Below the pieces are notes generated by a model. It was not told the DNA's origin and ran no database searches. It saw only the letters and a list, made by a program, of their open reading frames with translations. Both the position numbers and the translations under genes were made by a program. Below are positions 10,053 to 19,349 of a stretch of 64,000 nt of DNA, in pieces. How positions within the stretch are numbered: position 1 is the first letter of the stretch; the number at the start of each line of letters is the position of its first letter. Origin of the DNA: Treponema brennaborense DSM 12168 (lineage in GTDB: Bacteria; Spirochaetota; Spirochaetia; Treponematales; Treponemataceae); NCBI RefSeq assembly GCF_000212415.1, contig NC_015500.1, positions 2,852,001-2,916,000 on the forward strand. The letters run 5' to 3'.

Positions 10053-10100
10053 ATAAAGAAACCGGACGGGAACGTATGTTCGCGTCCGGCGGCAGCGTTA

Positions 10101-10155
10101 TACCCGGCGATTTGCACCCGACGCCGGCTCTGCACTACCCGGCGATTTGCACCCG
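10101..10155. repeat. Short direct repeat between convergent genes
   Basis: The 20-base string TACCCGGCGATTTGCACCCG occurs at 10101-10120 and again at 10136-10155. It lies in the spacer between the DUF975-like gene and htpG. No function is evident. Confidence 0.7.
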
Positions 10156-10209
10156 GCGGCTCGACGGCAAGCAGCGTCGGACTGCGAGCCGGTTCACCGC
10201 GGTGTATCC

Positions 10210-12198
10210 TTATTTACCGAGCAGATTATTCAGCCGTTTTACAAAGTCGGCCGGATCTTTGAGCGTTTCTCCGCTGACCAGCAGCGCCTGATCGAGCAGA
10301 ACGGTCGAAACGTCTTCTATATATGATTCGTCTTCGGAATCCCGAAGCGCGGAAACGATCGGATGGTCGCCGTTTACTTCCAGAATCGGTTTTACTTCGC
10401 CGAACGAATTCTGGCCCATCGCGCGCATCATGCGTTCCATCTGCAGCGAAGGATCGTTTTCATCCACGACGATACACGACGGTGAATCGGACAGACGCTT
10501 GGAAAGATGCACATCTTTTACCTTGTCGCCGAGTGCTTTTTTGATTTTTTCCACGACCGGTTTGAACTCTTTTTCTTTCTTTTCGGCCTCTTTTTTGTCG
10601 ACGCCGAGTTCTTCGTCGCTGCCGGCGCGGTTGACGGCTTTCAGTTCAAAGTCCTTGTATTTGCCGAACGACGGAATGACGATGTCGTCTATGTCGTCCG
10701 CCATAATGAGCACTTCAAGCCCTTTCGCTTTATATGCTTCCAGAAGCGGAGACGCGCGCAGGTTCTTTTCGTCGCTGCCGGTAATATAATAGATGGCCTT
10801 TTGGTCGGCGCTCATGCGCTGAACGTAATCGGCAAAACTCGTCCAATTGTCGTCGCCGGTACCTTCTTCGGCAGTAGATTTGAAGCGTACGATTTCCGCC
10901 AAGTCTTCGCGGTTGGCAAAATCGGAATACAGCCCTTCTTTGAGCGGACGGTTGAACTGTGAAACGAATTTCGCCCATTTTTCGAGCGCGGCTTTATCGT
11001 CTTCACCCAATTTGTCTTTGCCGCCGGCTTCTTTCGCAGCGGCGGCTGCTTTTCCCGCCGCTTCACCCATTTTCTTGAACTCACCGAGCAGTTTTTTGAC
11101 GGACTGCGTTTTAATGGTTTCCAGAATGCGGTTCTGCTGCAGGATTTCACGGCTGACGTTGAGCGGCAAATCTTCGGAATCGATAATACCGCGGACGAAG
11201 CGCAGATATGCGGGCAGCAGTTCGCGGTCGTCGTCCGTAATGAACACGCGTTTAACGTACAGTTTTACGCCGCTTTTGTAATCGGCCTGATACATGTCGA
11301 ACGGGGCGGTTTCGGGAACGTAGAACAGCGTGGTGTATTCCTGCGTGCCTTCCGCGTGCGTGTGCACGTACATCAGCGGATCGGAAGAATCGTGCGAAAT
11401 GGTTTTATAGAACGCATTGTAATCTTCCGCTTTGAGCTCGGATTTCGGTTTTTTCCACAACGCGCTCGCGCTGTTGATTTTATCGGTTTTCTGCTCGCTG
11501 CCGGTTACTTTGCCTTTGTCGTCGTACTTATTCTGCGTATAATGCAGATAAATCGGGAACGCGATGTGGTCGCTGTAACGCTTGATCAATTCTTCAACCT
11601 TCCAGCGGCTCGCGTATTCTTTGCTTTCGTCGTTGAGCGTCATGGCGATTGCCGAACCGTGCGCGGCCGCGTCGCTGAAGCCGTACAGTTTGGCTTCCGC
11701 ACTGTCCGCGGCGATCTCTTCCATATCATAGGAATTTGAACCGTCGCTCGACCAGTGAAAAATCGCCGTCGTACCCGCTTTGCGCGTGTATACGTCGATA
11801 TGGGAAGCGGCCATAAACGCCGAATAAAAACCGACGCCGAATTGTCCGATCAGCGAAGAATCTTTTTTTGCGTCGGCCGTCAGTTTTTCAATGAACGCTT
11901 TGGTTCCCGAACGGGCGATCGTACCCAAATTGGAAGTCAGATCGTCGCCGTCCATACCGATACCGGTATCTTTTACGACCAACAGTTTTTTTTCTTCATC
12001 GAACGAAATATCGATGCGCGGATCGAACGCGACCGATTTGTACGCGTCGTCGGACAGCGTCAAATACTTGAGCTTGTCGAGCGCGTCGGACGCGTTGGAA
12101 ACGATTTCCCGCAGGAAAATATCCTTATTTGAATACAATGAATGAATGATGAGCGTCAGAAGCTGATTCACTTCCGTCTGAAACTGATACGTTGCCAT
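10210..12198 (-). CDS. htpG: Molecular chaperone HtpG (Hsp90)
   Basis: A 662-residue cytosolic Hsp90. The N-terminal GHKL ATPase domain shows SNASDALDKLKYL, DTGIGMDGDDL and GQFGVGFYSAF. The middle domain contains GIIDSEDLPLNVSREILQQN, and a dimerisation domain follows. The ATG at 12198 is chosen because MATYQFQTEVNQLL is the canonical HtpG N terminus and AGGAGA precedes it; the longer open frame to 12327 has no support. An acidic/lysine-rich stretch and an Ala/Lys insert (around residues 420-445) are larger than in E. coli HtpG. It sits 91 bases after an exported-protein gene on the same strand. Confidence 0.96.
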   Translation of the reverse strand: MATYQFQTEVNQLLTLIIHSLYSNKDIFLREIVSNASDALDKLKYLTLSDDAYKSVAFDPRIDISFDEEKKLLVVKDTGIGMDGDDLTSNLGTIARSGTKAFIEKLTADAKKDSSLIGQFGVGFYSAFMAASHIDVYTRKAGTTAIFHWSSDGSNSYDMEEIAADSAEAKLYGFSDAAAHGSAIAMTLNDESKEYASRWKVEELIKRYSDHIAFPIYLHYTQNKYDDKGKVTGSEQKTDKINSASALWKKPKSELKAEDYNAFYKTISHDSSDPLMYVHTHAEGTQEYTTLFYVPETAPFDMYQADYKSGVKLYVKRVFITDDDRELLPAYLRFVRGIIDSEDLPLNVSREILQQNRILETIKTQSVKKLLGEFKKMGEAAGKAAAAAKEAGGKDKLGEDDKAALEKWAKFVSQFNRPLKEGLYSDFANREDLAEIVRFKSTAEEGTGDDNWTSFADYVQRMSADQKAIYYITGSDEKNLRASPLLEAYKAKGLEVLIMADDIDDIVIPSFGKYKDFELKAVNRAGSDEELGVDKKEAEKKEKEFKPVVEKIKKALGDKVKDVHLSKRLSDSPSCIVVDENDPSLQMERMMRAMGQNSFGEVKPILEVNGDHPIVSALRDSEDESYIEDVSTVLLDQALLVSGETLKDPADFVKRLNNLLGK

Positions 12199-12289
12199 TA
12201 CAGCATCTCCTCTTATAGGTAACAATAGGTAATTACTATAAATGTACTGATTTACGGAAAAATCGGCAAGTTTTTTCCTTACGCGGAAA

Positions 12290-13081
12290 TTACAGCCGTA
12301 TTTGAAACCGCAAACTCGTTTCGGCAACGCGCAGGGAACTGAGATTTTCCGAGTTAGCCGCGTATTCGATATTGTTGCGCGTCGTTATCATATACGTAAA
12401 CGACAAAATACCCGCCGAAACCGTCGTTGAAATCTCGTAATTCAGCTGAAACACGGACAAAGATGAAAAATCGAGGCGGCTGAACGGTGAAAACGACACG
12501 CCGTACTCCATGGTGATGAACCGGATCGGTCTGAACGAGATCTGCGCGCCCAAAAGCAGCGAATGGTATACGAGCTCTTCGCGGATCGTCTGCCGATCTT
12601 CACGGTCGTTCAGCGTGTACTGCAGCATCGAATATCCGGCAAAAAACGCAAGACCCGAACGGTAGGTAACCGGAAACGACTTGATCACGAACGTTTCCGA
12701 CTCCACGGATGTCCATTCCGAATCGAGATACGGCAGCGTGGTAATGGAAAAATCGGTCGGCACTTCGTTCTGCAAAAAACCGACGTTCAGCACTGTTTTC
12801 AGAAAAAAAAGGTCGCTCACCCACACCGTCAAAATCATGCCGCGGTACTGCATCTCCAGATACGAAGTTCCCGGCGAAAACAGCAGGCCGCCGCTGCCTT
12901 CGGCAACGCGCGCGACCGACTGTACGCCCTGACTCCGTTCGAGCGTCCAAGTAATGCCGGGAACCGCCGTTTCTCCGGAGAGAACCGGCTCGTCGGATTC
13001 GGATGCGATACAGACGGCCCGGACGCACAGCAGCAGAATCGCCGCCGCACAAAACCGGACGCGATGCGGCGTGCAGCTCAA
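12290..13081 (-). CDS. Exported hypothetical protein, possible outer-membrane barrel
   Basis: A 263-residue protein with an N-terminal hydrophobic signal-like segment (FCAAAILLLCVRAVCIAS). The body is of alternating beta-strand type, ending SLRFQIRL. There are no recognisable catalytic motifs. The strand pattern and charged terminal residues suggest a small barrel in the outer membrane, but the terminal residue is Leu rather than Phe/Tyr, so the call is tentative. The ATG overlaps the stop codon of the arginase gene (ATGA), which indicates co-translation with it, although no functional link is obvious. Confidence 0.5.
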   Translation of the reverse strand: MSCTPHRVRFCAAAILLLCVRAVCIASESDEPVLSGETAVPGITWTLERSQGVQSVARVAEGSGGLLFSPGTSYLEMQYRGMILTVWVSDLFFLKTVLNVGFLQNEVPTDFSITTLPYLDSEWTSVESETFVIKSFPVTYRSGLAFFAGYSMLQYTLNDREDRQTIREELVYHSLLLGAQISFRPIRFITMEYGVSFSPFSRLDFSSLSVFQLNYEISTTVSAGILSFTYMITTRNNIEYAANSENLSSLRVAETSLRFQIRL

Positions 13082-13986
13082 TAAATCGTATCTCCGAGAA
13101 GACGCGCAACCAGTTCAACCGCCATGCGGGCAGTCTGGCTGCGCACGTCAAGTACCGGATTGACTTCCACTATTTCGGCGGACCCGACCATACCGGTAGC
13201 GGCCATTTCTTCCATGAGCAGCAGCGCTTCACGGTAATTGAGTCCGCCGGGCAGCGGAATACCGACGCCGGGAGCGAACATGGGGTCGATAACGTCCATA
13301 TCGAAACTGACGTGCACGACGTCGACGCGCGATTTGAAAAACGACGTCACTTTTTGCAGAATCGCGGAAAAACCGAGCCGGTCTATGTCGCTCATCGTAA
13401 AGGCGGTAACCCCTGCCCGTTTCATCAGTTTTTTTTCTTCGGAATCGATATCACGCAGCCCGACGTAGCAGACGTTTTCCGGCAGAACTTTAACGCCGGG
13501 CCGATACAGTTCGGTCAGTTCGGGAATCCCGAATCCGCACGAAGCGGAAAGGCACATACCGTGAATGTTTCCCGACGGAGACGTTTCGCTCGTATTGAAA
13601 TCACCGTGAGCGTCCACGTACAGAACGCCGAGTTTCAGCTGTTTTTTTCGGTACGCACCGGACAGTCCGGCGATCGTGCCGAGCGCGATAGAGTGGTCGC
13701 CGCCCAAAACGAGCGGAAATTTACCGTCGAGCACCGCTTTTTCCGTTTCCGCGGCGAGCAGATTGCAAGCGGAAACGATTTGTTTCAGATATTTTGCGTC
13801 CGCACGTCCCGGATCTTCATATTCCTGCGGATTGATCGCAATCGGTGAAAAACTGGTAACGGCTTCGTGGTCGAGGTGCGAAAGGCGTTCTTTGAGTCCC
13901 GCCAGCCGGATTGCGGACGGCCCCATATCGGAACCGTGCCGGTTGCCGCCGAAATCGAGCGGCATTTCCAGAATATGTATTTTCAT
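13078..13986 (-). CDS. rocF: Arginase (ureohydrolase family)
   Basis: A 302-residue cytosolic binuclear manganese hydrolase that would split arginine into ornithine and urea. The metal-binding motifs are all present: GGDHS (near residue 105), DAHGDFN (about 130) and SFDMDVIDP (about 225). The following stretch, FAPGVGIPLPGGLNYREAL, is nearer to arginase than to agmatinase, but agmatinase or formiminoglutamase activity cannot be excluded. The start at 13986 (MKIHILEMPLDFGG) is chosen over a longer frame because that sequence is the usual first strand. The downstream exported-protein gene overlaps its stop codon. Confidence 0.85.
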   Translation of the reverse strand: MKIHILEMPLDFGGNRHGSDMGPSAIRLAGLKERLSHLDHEAVTSFSPIAINPQEYEDPGRADAKYLKQIVSACNLLAAETEKAVLDGKFPLVLGGDHSIALGTIAGLSGAYRKKQLKLGVLYVDAHGDFNTSETSPSGNIHGMCLSASCGFGIPELTELYRPGVKVLPENVCYVGLRDIDSEEKKLMKRAGVTAFTMSDIDRLGFSAILQKVTSFFKSRVDVVHVSFDMDVIDPMFAPGVGIPLPGGLNYREALLLMEEMAATGMVGSAEIVEVNPVLDVRSQTARMAVELVARLLGDTIY

Positions 13987-14026
13987 GCCGCTATTGTATC
14001 CGCTTTCACCGATATGCGCAAGAAAC

Positions 14027-15718
14027 TCACTGCACCCCGTCCGTCCGGTACGCTTCGTACGGGCGAATTCTGAGCGAAACGGATGCCTCAAATCCGGTCT
14101 GCGTGTTTCCCCGCACGTTGTCCTTATTCAGATAATGCGAAACGCCGCAGCCGGTCTGCACCGAAATTCCGGGGAACAGCGTTTTTTCTCCGGAAAGCAT
14201 TACCGCATGGCTGTATTCGGGCGTTCCCGTCGGCGTTGAAGCCTGCGCTTCTTCCACCGTGGTCGGATAATAGTGATCCTTTTCAAATACGTTCTTTCCG
14301 TTTTCACCGTGAACCGTAAAGCGGTAGCGCACGCCGGCTTTCCAGTCGCCGTATTCGCCGTACGACGCGCCGATCTGACAGGCAATCGTATCCGGCCCGA
14401 ACGGCGAGCCTATCCAGGAAAGAAGCGGCGATCCGCCGCGGTAAAATTCCGTCCGTTCGGAGACGAGCGACCACTCTTTGTCCCGCGAAACGTAAAACCA
14501 CGGCATCGTATACACGAACTCGCCGTTTACGGTAAGGTAGCCGCTTTTCAGCGGCACGATGCTTTCAACGCCGCCCTGAAACCCCAAACTGTTCGGCACG
14601 GCGAGCGCGGCGGGATCGTTTTCGATTTCAAATTTAAGTTGGAACTGATTCATCGCGAACAGTCCGTACAGCCGCGTATACGCGCACGGCCGCGCGTCGA
14701 CCGTAAACGCCAAATAACTGCCGACGCGGGAGTCGCCGGCGGGATGCGAACCGTTTCCCATATCCGCATTATACGCGTCGTAATCGCGCCAGGCTCCGAA
14801 CCCGTGAAATATCATCATCGGATTCAGATACCGCAGTTCAAGCGGCGCGTTCACCATAACGCCCTCCAGCATACTCACGCTGAACCAATCGGCGGGGCGT
14901 ACTTCAAAATGATGAAAGTAAAAATATTTATTCACCGCGTGCTGGGTTACGTATGAAGAAAATCTGAGCCGGGGAGAAAACAGGGAAATTTTCGCGTAGC
15001 TGACGTCGCGCATGTAGTCGGAAATGATGATCGATCCCATCGCCGTGCGACCGATGTTCAGGCTGCCCCGCCCGATTTGAAAATTGAGAAAGTGCCGCCC
15101 GTCGTGCTGAAACCCGACGCTGGCGTACGCGTCGTGCGGAAAGTTTCCGTCGAGCGTGTCCATACGCAGCGGTATGTTGGTAAAGTTAAAATGACGCAGC
15201 GCGGCGCCCTCGTAAATGCCGACGGAAGCCGACGTTTCGAGCGTCAGATAGTCGCCTGCGGAAACGACGAGCGGCAGCAAAAAGAACGGATCCCGATTTT
15301 TCCATTCGTATTGCCAGCCGATAGCGGCGTTCGATTTGACGTATCCGTCTATGGAGACCGCCGCTTCCGTTCCCAAAGAAATGAAACCGTCCCATGAAAT
15401 CCCGGATACCGGACGCGACAGTTCCTGCAAAACCAGCGCGTAGTCGTATCGTCCCACGGAACTGAGCGATTCGTACGGAATCGCGTCCAGATAGCGCCGC
15501 AGTTCACCGGCCGTCGCGGGTCCGTTTACCGCGAACGGCAGCCGGCCGCTGTCTAAAGCGAGCGCGGCGAGCGCGTCGTACACCGGACTGGAAGTTTTTA
15601 TCACGCGCTGCGCTCCCGCCGGAACACCGAACGGAACCGCAGCGGCGAATGCGGCGCACCATAAAAGCACGCCGCACGGTAAAACGGCGCGCAGTACGCG
15701 CGGCGCCGCTTTTTTCAT
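14027..15718 (-). CDS. Wzi/capsule-assembly-like outer-membrane protein
   Basis: A 563-residue exported protein with a signal peptide (MKKAAPRVLRAVLPCGVLLW) and a long beta-strand body. Segments such as GRGSLNIGRTAMGSIIISD and ELRYLNPMMIFHGFGAW resemble the capsule-assembly Wzi-like family, whose members are 18-stranded outer-membrane barrels. That assignment is by recall of the pattern and is moderately sure. The ATG at 15718 is preferred over 15751 because a -10-like TATAGT abuts the upstream ATG. It precedes the arginase gene by 40 bases on the same strand. No polysaccharide genes are adjacent, so a role in surface polymer attachment is only a family-level suggestion. Confidence 0.55.
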   Translation of the reverse strand: MKKAAPRVLRAVLPCGVLLWCAAFAAAVPFGVPAGAQRVIKTSSPVYDALAALALDSGRLPFAVNGPATAGELRRYLDAIPYESLSSVGRYDYALVLQELSRPVSGISWDGFISLGTEAAVSIDGYVKSNAAIGWQYEWKNRDPFFLLPLVVSAGDYLTLETSASVGIYEGAALRHFNFTNIPLRMDTLDGNFPHDAYASVGFQHDGRHFLNFQIGRGSLNIGRTAMGSIIISDYMRDVSYAKISLFSPRLRFSSYVTQHAVNKYFYFHHFEVRPADWFSVSMLEGVMVNAPLELRYLNPMMIFHGFGAWRDYDAYNADMGNGSHPAGDSRVGSYLAFTVDARPCAYTRLYGLFAMNQFQLKFEIENDPAALAVPNSLGFQGGVESIVPLKSGYLTVNGEFVYTMPWFYVSRDKEWSLVSERTEFYRGGSPLLSWIGSPFGPDTIACQIGASYGEYGDWKAGVRYRFTVHGENGKNVFEKDHYYPTTVEEAQASTPTGTPEYSHAVMLSGEKTLFPGISVQTGCGVSHYLNKDNVRGNTQTGFEASVSLRIRPYEAYRTDGVQ

Positions 15719-15796
15719 ACACGTATCCGTTTTCACTATGCGTTTTGTCATACTATAAATATAGCATTTTTTTCGCCGCAGTTACGGCATCAGCAT

Positions 15797-15834
15797 AAAA
15801 AAACGGACGCGACGGAAAAATCCGCCGCGTCCTT
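15797..15834 (-). terminator. Rho-independent terminator of the 5'-nucleotidase gene
   Basis: Read on the minus strand, a 12-base arm (GGACGCGGCGGA) pairs with TCCGTCGCGTCC across a four-base loop. Seven T residues follow. It lies 20 bases past the stop codon. Confidence 0.8.
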
Positions 15835-15854
15835 CAAGCACCGCGTACGGAGCG

Positions 15855-17414
15855 TTACGGTTCAACACCGCCGACGATCGTAATGCGGCCGTCGGTTGCC
15901 GGAGCGACCGGCTGCGGCAGCGTCTGCACGTAGTCGATGACGACGTCGCTGAGCAGCATGGACGTGTTGTACGTATCGATACTGCGCGTCAGAACGGTGT
16001 AGCCGTCTCCGCCGCCCGCCAGATAGTCGTTCGTGGCGACGCGATACGTCTTTGCAGGATCAATCGCTTTTCCGTTGATCGTTACGCCGCTGACGGTTCC
16101 GTTGCCGGAAGCGTCGTACGTAATCGTATAGCGGACTTCCTTAGACATCTGCGCGAACGCACCCGCGCCCTGCTTGATGGAACCGATAAAATTGAACAGA
16201 TCGACGACGTCCGAACCGTTCAGCGTCAGCACGTACACGTAATTTTCAAACGGCAGGACAGTCATGATGTTCTCTTTGGTAACGTCTCCCGCGGGAAGTT
16301 CCGCGCGGATGTTTCCGCCGTTGTGGAACGCAAAATCGGCCGCGACTCCCGTGGACGCCAGATACGCGACGGTTGCGTCGCAGGTCAGATCTCCGAGCGC
16401 GATTTCACGATAGCGGCTCAAACGGTTGCCGAATTCGAATTTTTCGGTCGTCGTCATCACCACTTTTTTCAGACTCGCGTTCGCTTCGTCAACGTACGGC
16501 TGCAGCATTGCGGCGACTTCCGCATCCGGGGGGAACGCGGAAGTCTTGATTTCCACCGGCTTCCAGTCGAATGAAACGACGTCTCCGTCTACGATTGAAA
16601 ACGTCCCTTCACCCATGAATTTACCCCATTCGTTTGCGGAAACGATCGGCGTGCCGTTCACGTACAACGGTTCTTCAAATTTGGTGTGGGAATGGCCGTC
16701 GATAATCAGGTCGAATTCGGGAATCGCTTCGGCAAGTTTGAGCGAAGTGTTCTGGCTTTCGGTTTCTTCTACAGAACCCAAGTGACCAAGCGCAATGATA
16801 ACGTCGGCCTTTTCCTTATTGATAAGCTCGGCGACCGCAGTGCGGGCAGCGGCGATCTCGTCTTCAAAGGTCAGACTTTTATCGGGAGACGCGATGACGA
16901 GCGTGCGCAGCGTCGTCAGTCCGACCACGCCGACGCGGAATCCGTCGAAATCCTTAACGATATAAGGAGCGGCGAGCGTTTTGCCGTTCGCTTTTTTGAC
17001 GTTGGCGGAAATCCATTCAAAATCGGAAAGAGCCATCTGCGCAGTCAATTTTGCGAGCGAGCCGTCGAATTCGTGGTTACCGAACGCGACCGCGTCGTAA
17101 CCGATCATATTGTACGCTTTGATGTCGGGTTCCGCGGCGAACATGTTTGAAAGCGCGCTGCCGGTGTTGATATCACCCGCGTCGAGCACCAATACGTTCT
17201 GCGCTTCGGCGCGAACCGATTTGACGAACGTCGCGCGTTCGGCGAGTCCCGCAATGCCGTCTTTTGACAGCGTCGTGCCGTGATGGTCGTTCGTATGCAG
17301 CACTACCAGCTGATACGTTTTGCCCGCTTCCCGTGCGACCGGTTTGGTTCCGGCACATCCTGCCAACAGCAGCAACGCGGCGGCTACCGCGACTGCACTC
17401 ATGAATCGTTTCAT
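15855..17414 (-). CDS. 5'-nucleotidase/UshA-family lipoprotein metallophosphatase
   Basis: A 519-residue lipoprotein (signal peptide ending LLLLAGC) with the two-domain UshA layout. The N-terminal calcineurin-like domain has all metal motifs: LHTNDHHG, LDAGDINTG, GNHEFDG, ALGHLGS and DGHSHT. The C-terminal 5'-nucleotidase domain has GNIRAELPAGDV and RVATNDYLAGGGDGY. It would hydrolyse nucleotides or nucleotide sugars outside the cytoplasm, probably to salvage nucleosides and phosphate. The start at 17414 is set by AGGAGGA upstream; the longer frame to 17441 lacks one. A strong terminator follows. It appears monocistronic. Confidence 0.9.
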   Translation of the reverse strand: MKRFMSAVAVAAALLLLAGCAGTKPVAREAGKTYQLVVLHTNDHHGTTLSKDGIAGLAERATFVKSVRAEAQNVLVLDAGDINTGSALSNMFAAEPDIKAYNMIGYDAVAFGNHEFDGSLAKLTAQMALSDFEWISANVKKANGKTLAAPYIVKDFDGFRVGVVGLTTLRTLVIASPDKSLTFEDEIAAARTAVAELINKEKADVIIALGHLGSVEETESQNTSLKLAEAIPEFDLIIDGHSHTKFEEPLYVNGTPIVSANEWGKFMGEGTFSIVDGDVVSFDWKPVEIKTSAFPPDAEVAAMLQPYVDEANASLKKVVMTTTEKFEFGNRLSRYREIALGDLTCDATVAYLASTGVAADFAFHNGGNIRAELPAGDVTKENIMTVLPFENYVYVLTLNGSDVVDLFNFIGSIKQGAGAFAQMSKEVRYTITYDASGNGTVSGVTINGKAIDPAKTYRVATNDYLAGGGDGYTVLTRSIDTYNTSMLLSDVVIDYVQTLPQPVAPATDGRITIVGGVEP

Positions 17415-17516
17415 ACATCCTCCTGTAAAAACTCTTGCCAAAAACTTTTGTTAAAAAGAGGCGGCGCCGCTGCGGACGCCCCTTTCACCTATGCTACGAA
17501 CGTTACAAAACGGACG

Positions 17517-17903
17517 TTACGAAACCGTCCACCGCTGCCAGACTTCGGGCTGAAGGCCGACGGTAACCGCACTGGCGCCGCCGCAGGTAGCCGGATCGGT
17601 GTTGCGCACGATCGGCGTCTTCAAAAGGAGCGGATTTTCAAGCAGTTTGCCGAATTTGTCGGCGTCTTCCAGATACGCGACGGACGCGTACTCTTTGCTT
17701 TTGCCGTCGATCAAAGCGTTTACCGCTTCGCCGCGGCCGCCGAGGGAACGCGCGAGCGCGGTTACGACCGATTCGAGTTCGCCTTTACTGATCGGTTTTT
17801 CACGCAGGTCTATTTGCTGAACGCGGATTGCGCGAGCCGAAAACCAGCGCGCCGCGTTTTTGGTGTCGAAGCTCTTTGCCGTACCGAATATCTGTATCGC
17901 CAT
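17517..17903 (-). CDS. ArsC/Spx-fold protein lacking the catalytic cysteine
   Basis: A 128-residue protein of the arsenate-reductase (ArsC/Spx/YffB) fold. MAIQIFGTAKSFDTKNAARWF is the first strand-helix unit and LLKTPIVRN matches the conserved LLRRPLV-like strand with its cis-proline. The usual CxxC/S at the start of helix 1 is replaced by the sequence AKSFD, so thiol-redox chemistry by this site is not possible. It is therefore not an arsenate reductase in the classical sense; a non-redox binding role is a guess. The start at 17903 gives the canonical N terminus; a longer frame extends into a dispersed repeat. Confidence 0.7.
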   Translation of the reverse strand: MAIQIFGTAKSFDTKNAARWFSARAIRVQQIDLREKPISKGELESVVTALARSLGGRGEAVNALIDGKSKEYASVAYLEDADKFGKLLENPLLLKTPIVRNTDPATCGGASAVTVGLQPEVWQRWTVS

Positions 17904-17956
17904 ACGCACAGTATAGCCGATAGCAGCGTTTGCCGCAATCAATTTTACGTAAAAGC

Positions 17957-18098
17957 CTAGCCCGGATCGAAGGGGGACTGCGCACGCAGTCTTGTGCCGT
18001 TCATGCAAAGCGCGCAGGCGCTTTGCATGAACGGCACAATGGAGGCGAAAGCCGGAACCCCGCAGAGCCGGTGAGCGGTAAAGTCCGCTCCGAATTCG
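17957..18098. repeat. Dispersed repeat copy A
   Basis: This block shares most of its sequence with 62389-62526, in the same orientation. Both begin CTAGCCCGGAT, continue with AAGGGGGACTGCG and ACGCAGTCTTGTGC, and end in a GCCGG-rich segment followed by CGGTGNGCGG. In this copy the middle forms a long hairpin around 17996-18038 (TTGTGCCGTTCATGCAAAGC against its inverse). It occupies the intergenic space upstream of two genes. The nature of the repeat is unknown. Confidence 0.75.
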
Positions 18099-18152
18099 GC
18101 GCTTGAATTCGACAATTGCACATTTTATGAAAAAATGTTATCTTTGGAAGCA

Positions 18153-19349
18153 ATGATGACACTTACGGCGCTCTGCGCGATCGGGGCCGAAAAAATACTC
18201 GGCAACGAAATCAAACAACTCGGATATACGTTAAAAGACACCGGCGCCGGAACGCCGGGGCGGGTCGCGTTCAATGCGGACGAAGACGCGCTGTTCCGCG
18301 CGAATTTGTGTTTGCGGACGGCGGATCGCGTCTATTTGCAGCTTGCGTCCTTTCGGGCCGAAGACTTCGGCGCGCTGTTCGACGGGGTATACGCCGTCAA
18401 CTGGCAGGATTTTTTCAAAAAGGACGTAAAAGTCGTCGTCGACAAGGTTCGCACGCGGGGCAGCAAGCTTTCATCGGAACACAGCGTGCAGGGAATCGTA
18501 CACAAGGCGATTTATACGAAACTGGGCGATTTGTGGCATATCAGGACGATGCCCGAAACGGGTGCGGAGTCGGACGTGCGCGTTTATATAGAAAACGACG
18601 CGGTGACCGTGCTGCTCGATCTTTCGGGCGTGCCGCTGCACCGCAGGGGCTACCGTACGGACGGAGGAACGGCGCCGATACGCGAAACGCTGGCCGCCGC
18701 ATTGCTGCAGCTGATGTGCTGGCGGCGCAAAACGCCGCTGCACGATGCGTTCTGCGGTTCGGGAACGATTGCGTGCGAGGCGATGCTGTACGCGTACAAC
18801 GTTGCGCCCGGATTCGGGCGGCGGTTCGCACTTGAAAACTTGAGCATATACGACGCGGCGCGCGCTGCCGAAATCAGGCGGCAGGAAGCGGCAAAGATTC
18901 GCCCCGACTGCGAGGCGCGGATTACCGGAACCGACGTCGACGGAGCGGCGGTGGAACGTTCACGGGCGAACGCGGAACACGCGGGCGTTACGGCGGGGCG
19001 GGCGCTGCAAATTGTCGGAAGCGACGCGCGGATCCGGCGGCCCGATTTTGAACAGGCCGATTTCAGGGAGCTGGCCGCTCCGTATGAAAGCGGTTTGCTG
19101 CTGGGAAATCCGCCGTACGGCGAACGGTTGGGCGACGCGGCGCAGGCGGAAGCGCTGTACCGCGACATGGCGATGCTGTTTCAGTCGTTTCCCGGCTGGA
19201 ATATGGGTTTCATTACGTCGCACGAACACTTTGAGGCGGCGATCGGCAAAAGGGCCGATGCGCGCAAAATGCTTAAAAGCGGCAATCTCGACACGTGTTT
19301 TTATATGTACACGGGTTTGAGCGGAGGGGCTCATGGCGATCGTAGTTGA
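18153..19349 (+). CDS. THUMP-domain class I RNA methyltransferase (RlmL/YpsC-like)
   Basis: A 398-residue enzyme. The N-terminal half resembles the ferredoxin-like plus THUMP RNA-binding module (GAEKILGNEIKQLGY and later KVRTRGSKLSSEHSVQG). The C-terminal half is a Rossmann methyltransferase with DAFCGSGTIACEA (motif I) and LLGNPPYGERLG (motif IV NPPY, used for amino-group methylation of a base). The length matches stand-alone 23S rRNA m2G methyltransferases of the RlmL N-terminal type or YpsC. The target base is not determined by the sequence. The ATG at 18153 or 18156 is preferred to 18135 because GGAAG lies just upstream. It overlaps the TetR gene by 17 bases. Confidence 0.85.
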   Translation: MMTLTALCAIGAEKILGNEIKQLGYTLKDTGAGTPGRVAFNADEDALFRANLCLRTADRVYLQLASFRAEDFGALFDGVYAVNWQDFFKKDVKVVVDKVRTRGSKLSSEHSVQGIVHKAIYTKLGDLWHIRTMPETGAESDVRVYIENDAVTVLLDLSGVPLHRRGYRTDGGTAPIRETLAAALLQLMCWRRKTPLHDAFCGSGTIACEAMLYAYNVAPGFGRRFALENLSIYDAARAAEIRRQEAAKIRPDCEARITGTDVDGAAVERSRANAEHAGVTAGRALQIVGSDARIRRPDFEQADFRELAAPYESGLLLGNPPYGERLGDAAQAEALYRDMAMLFQSFPGWNMGFITSHEHFEAAIGKRADARKMLKSGNLDTCFYMYTGLSGGAHGDRS

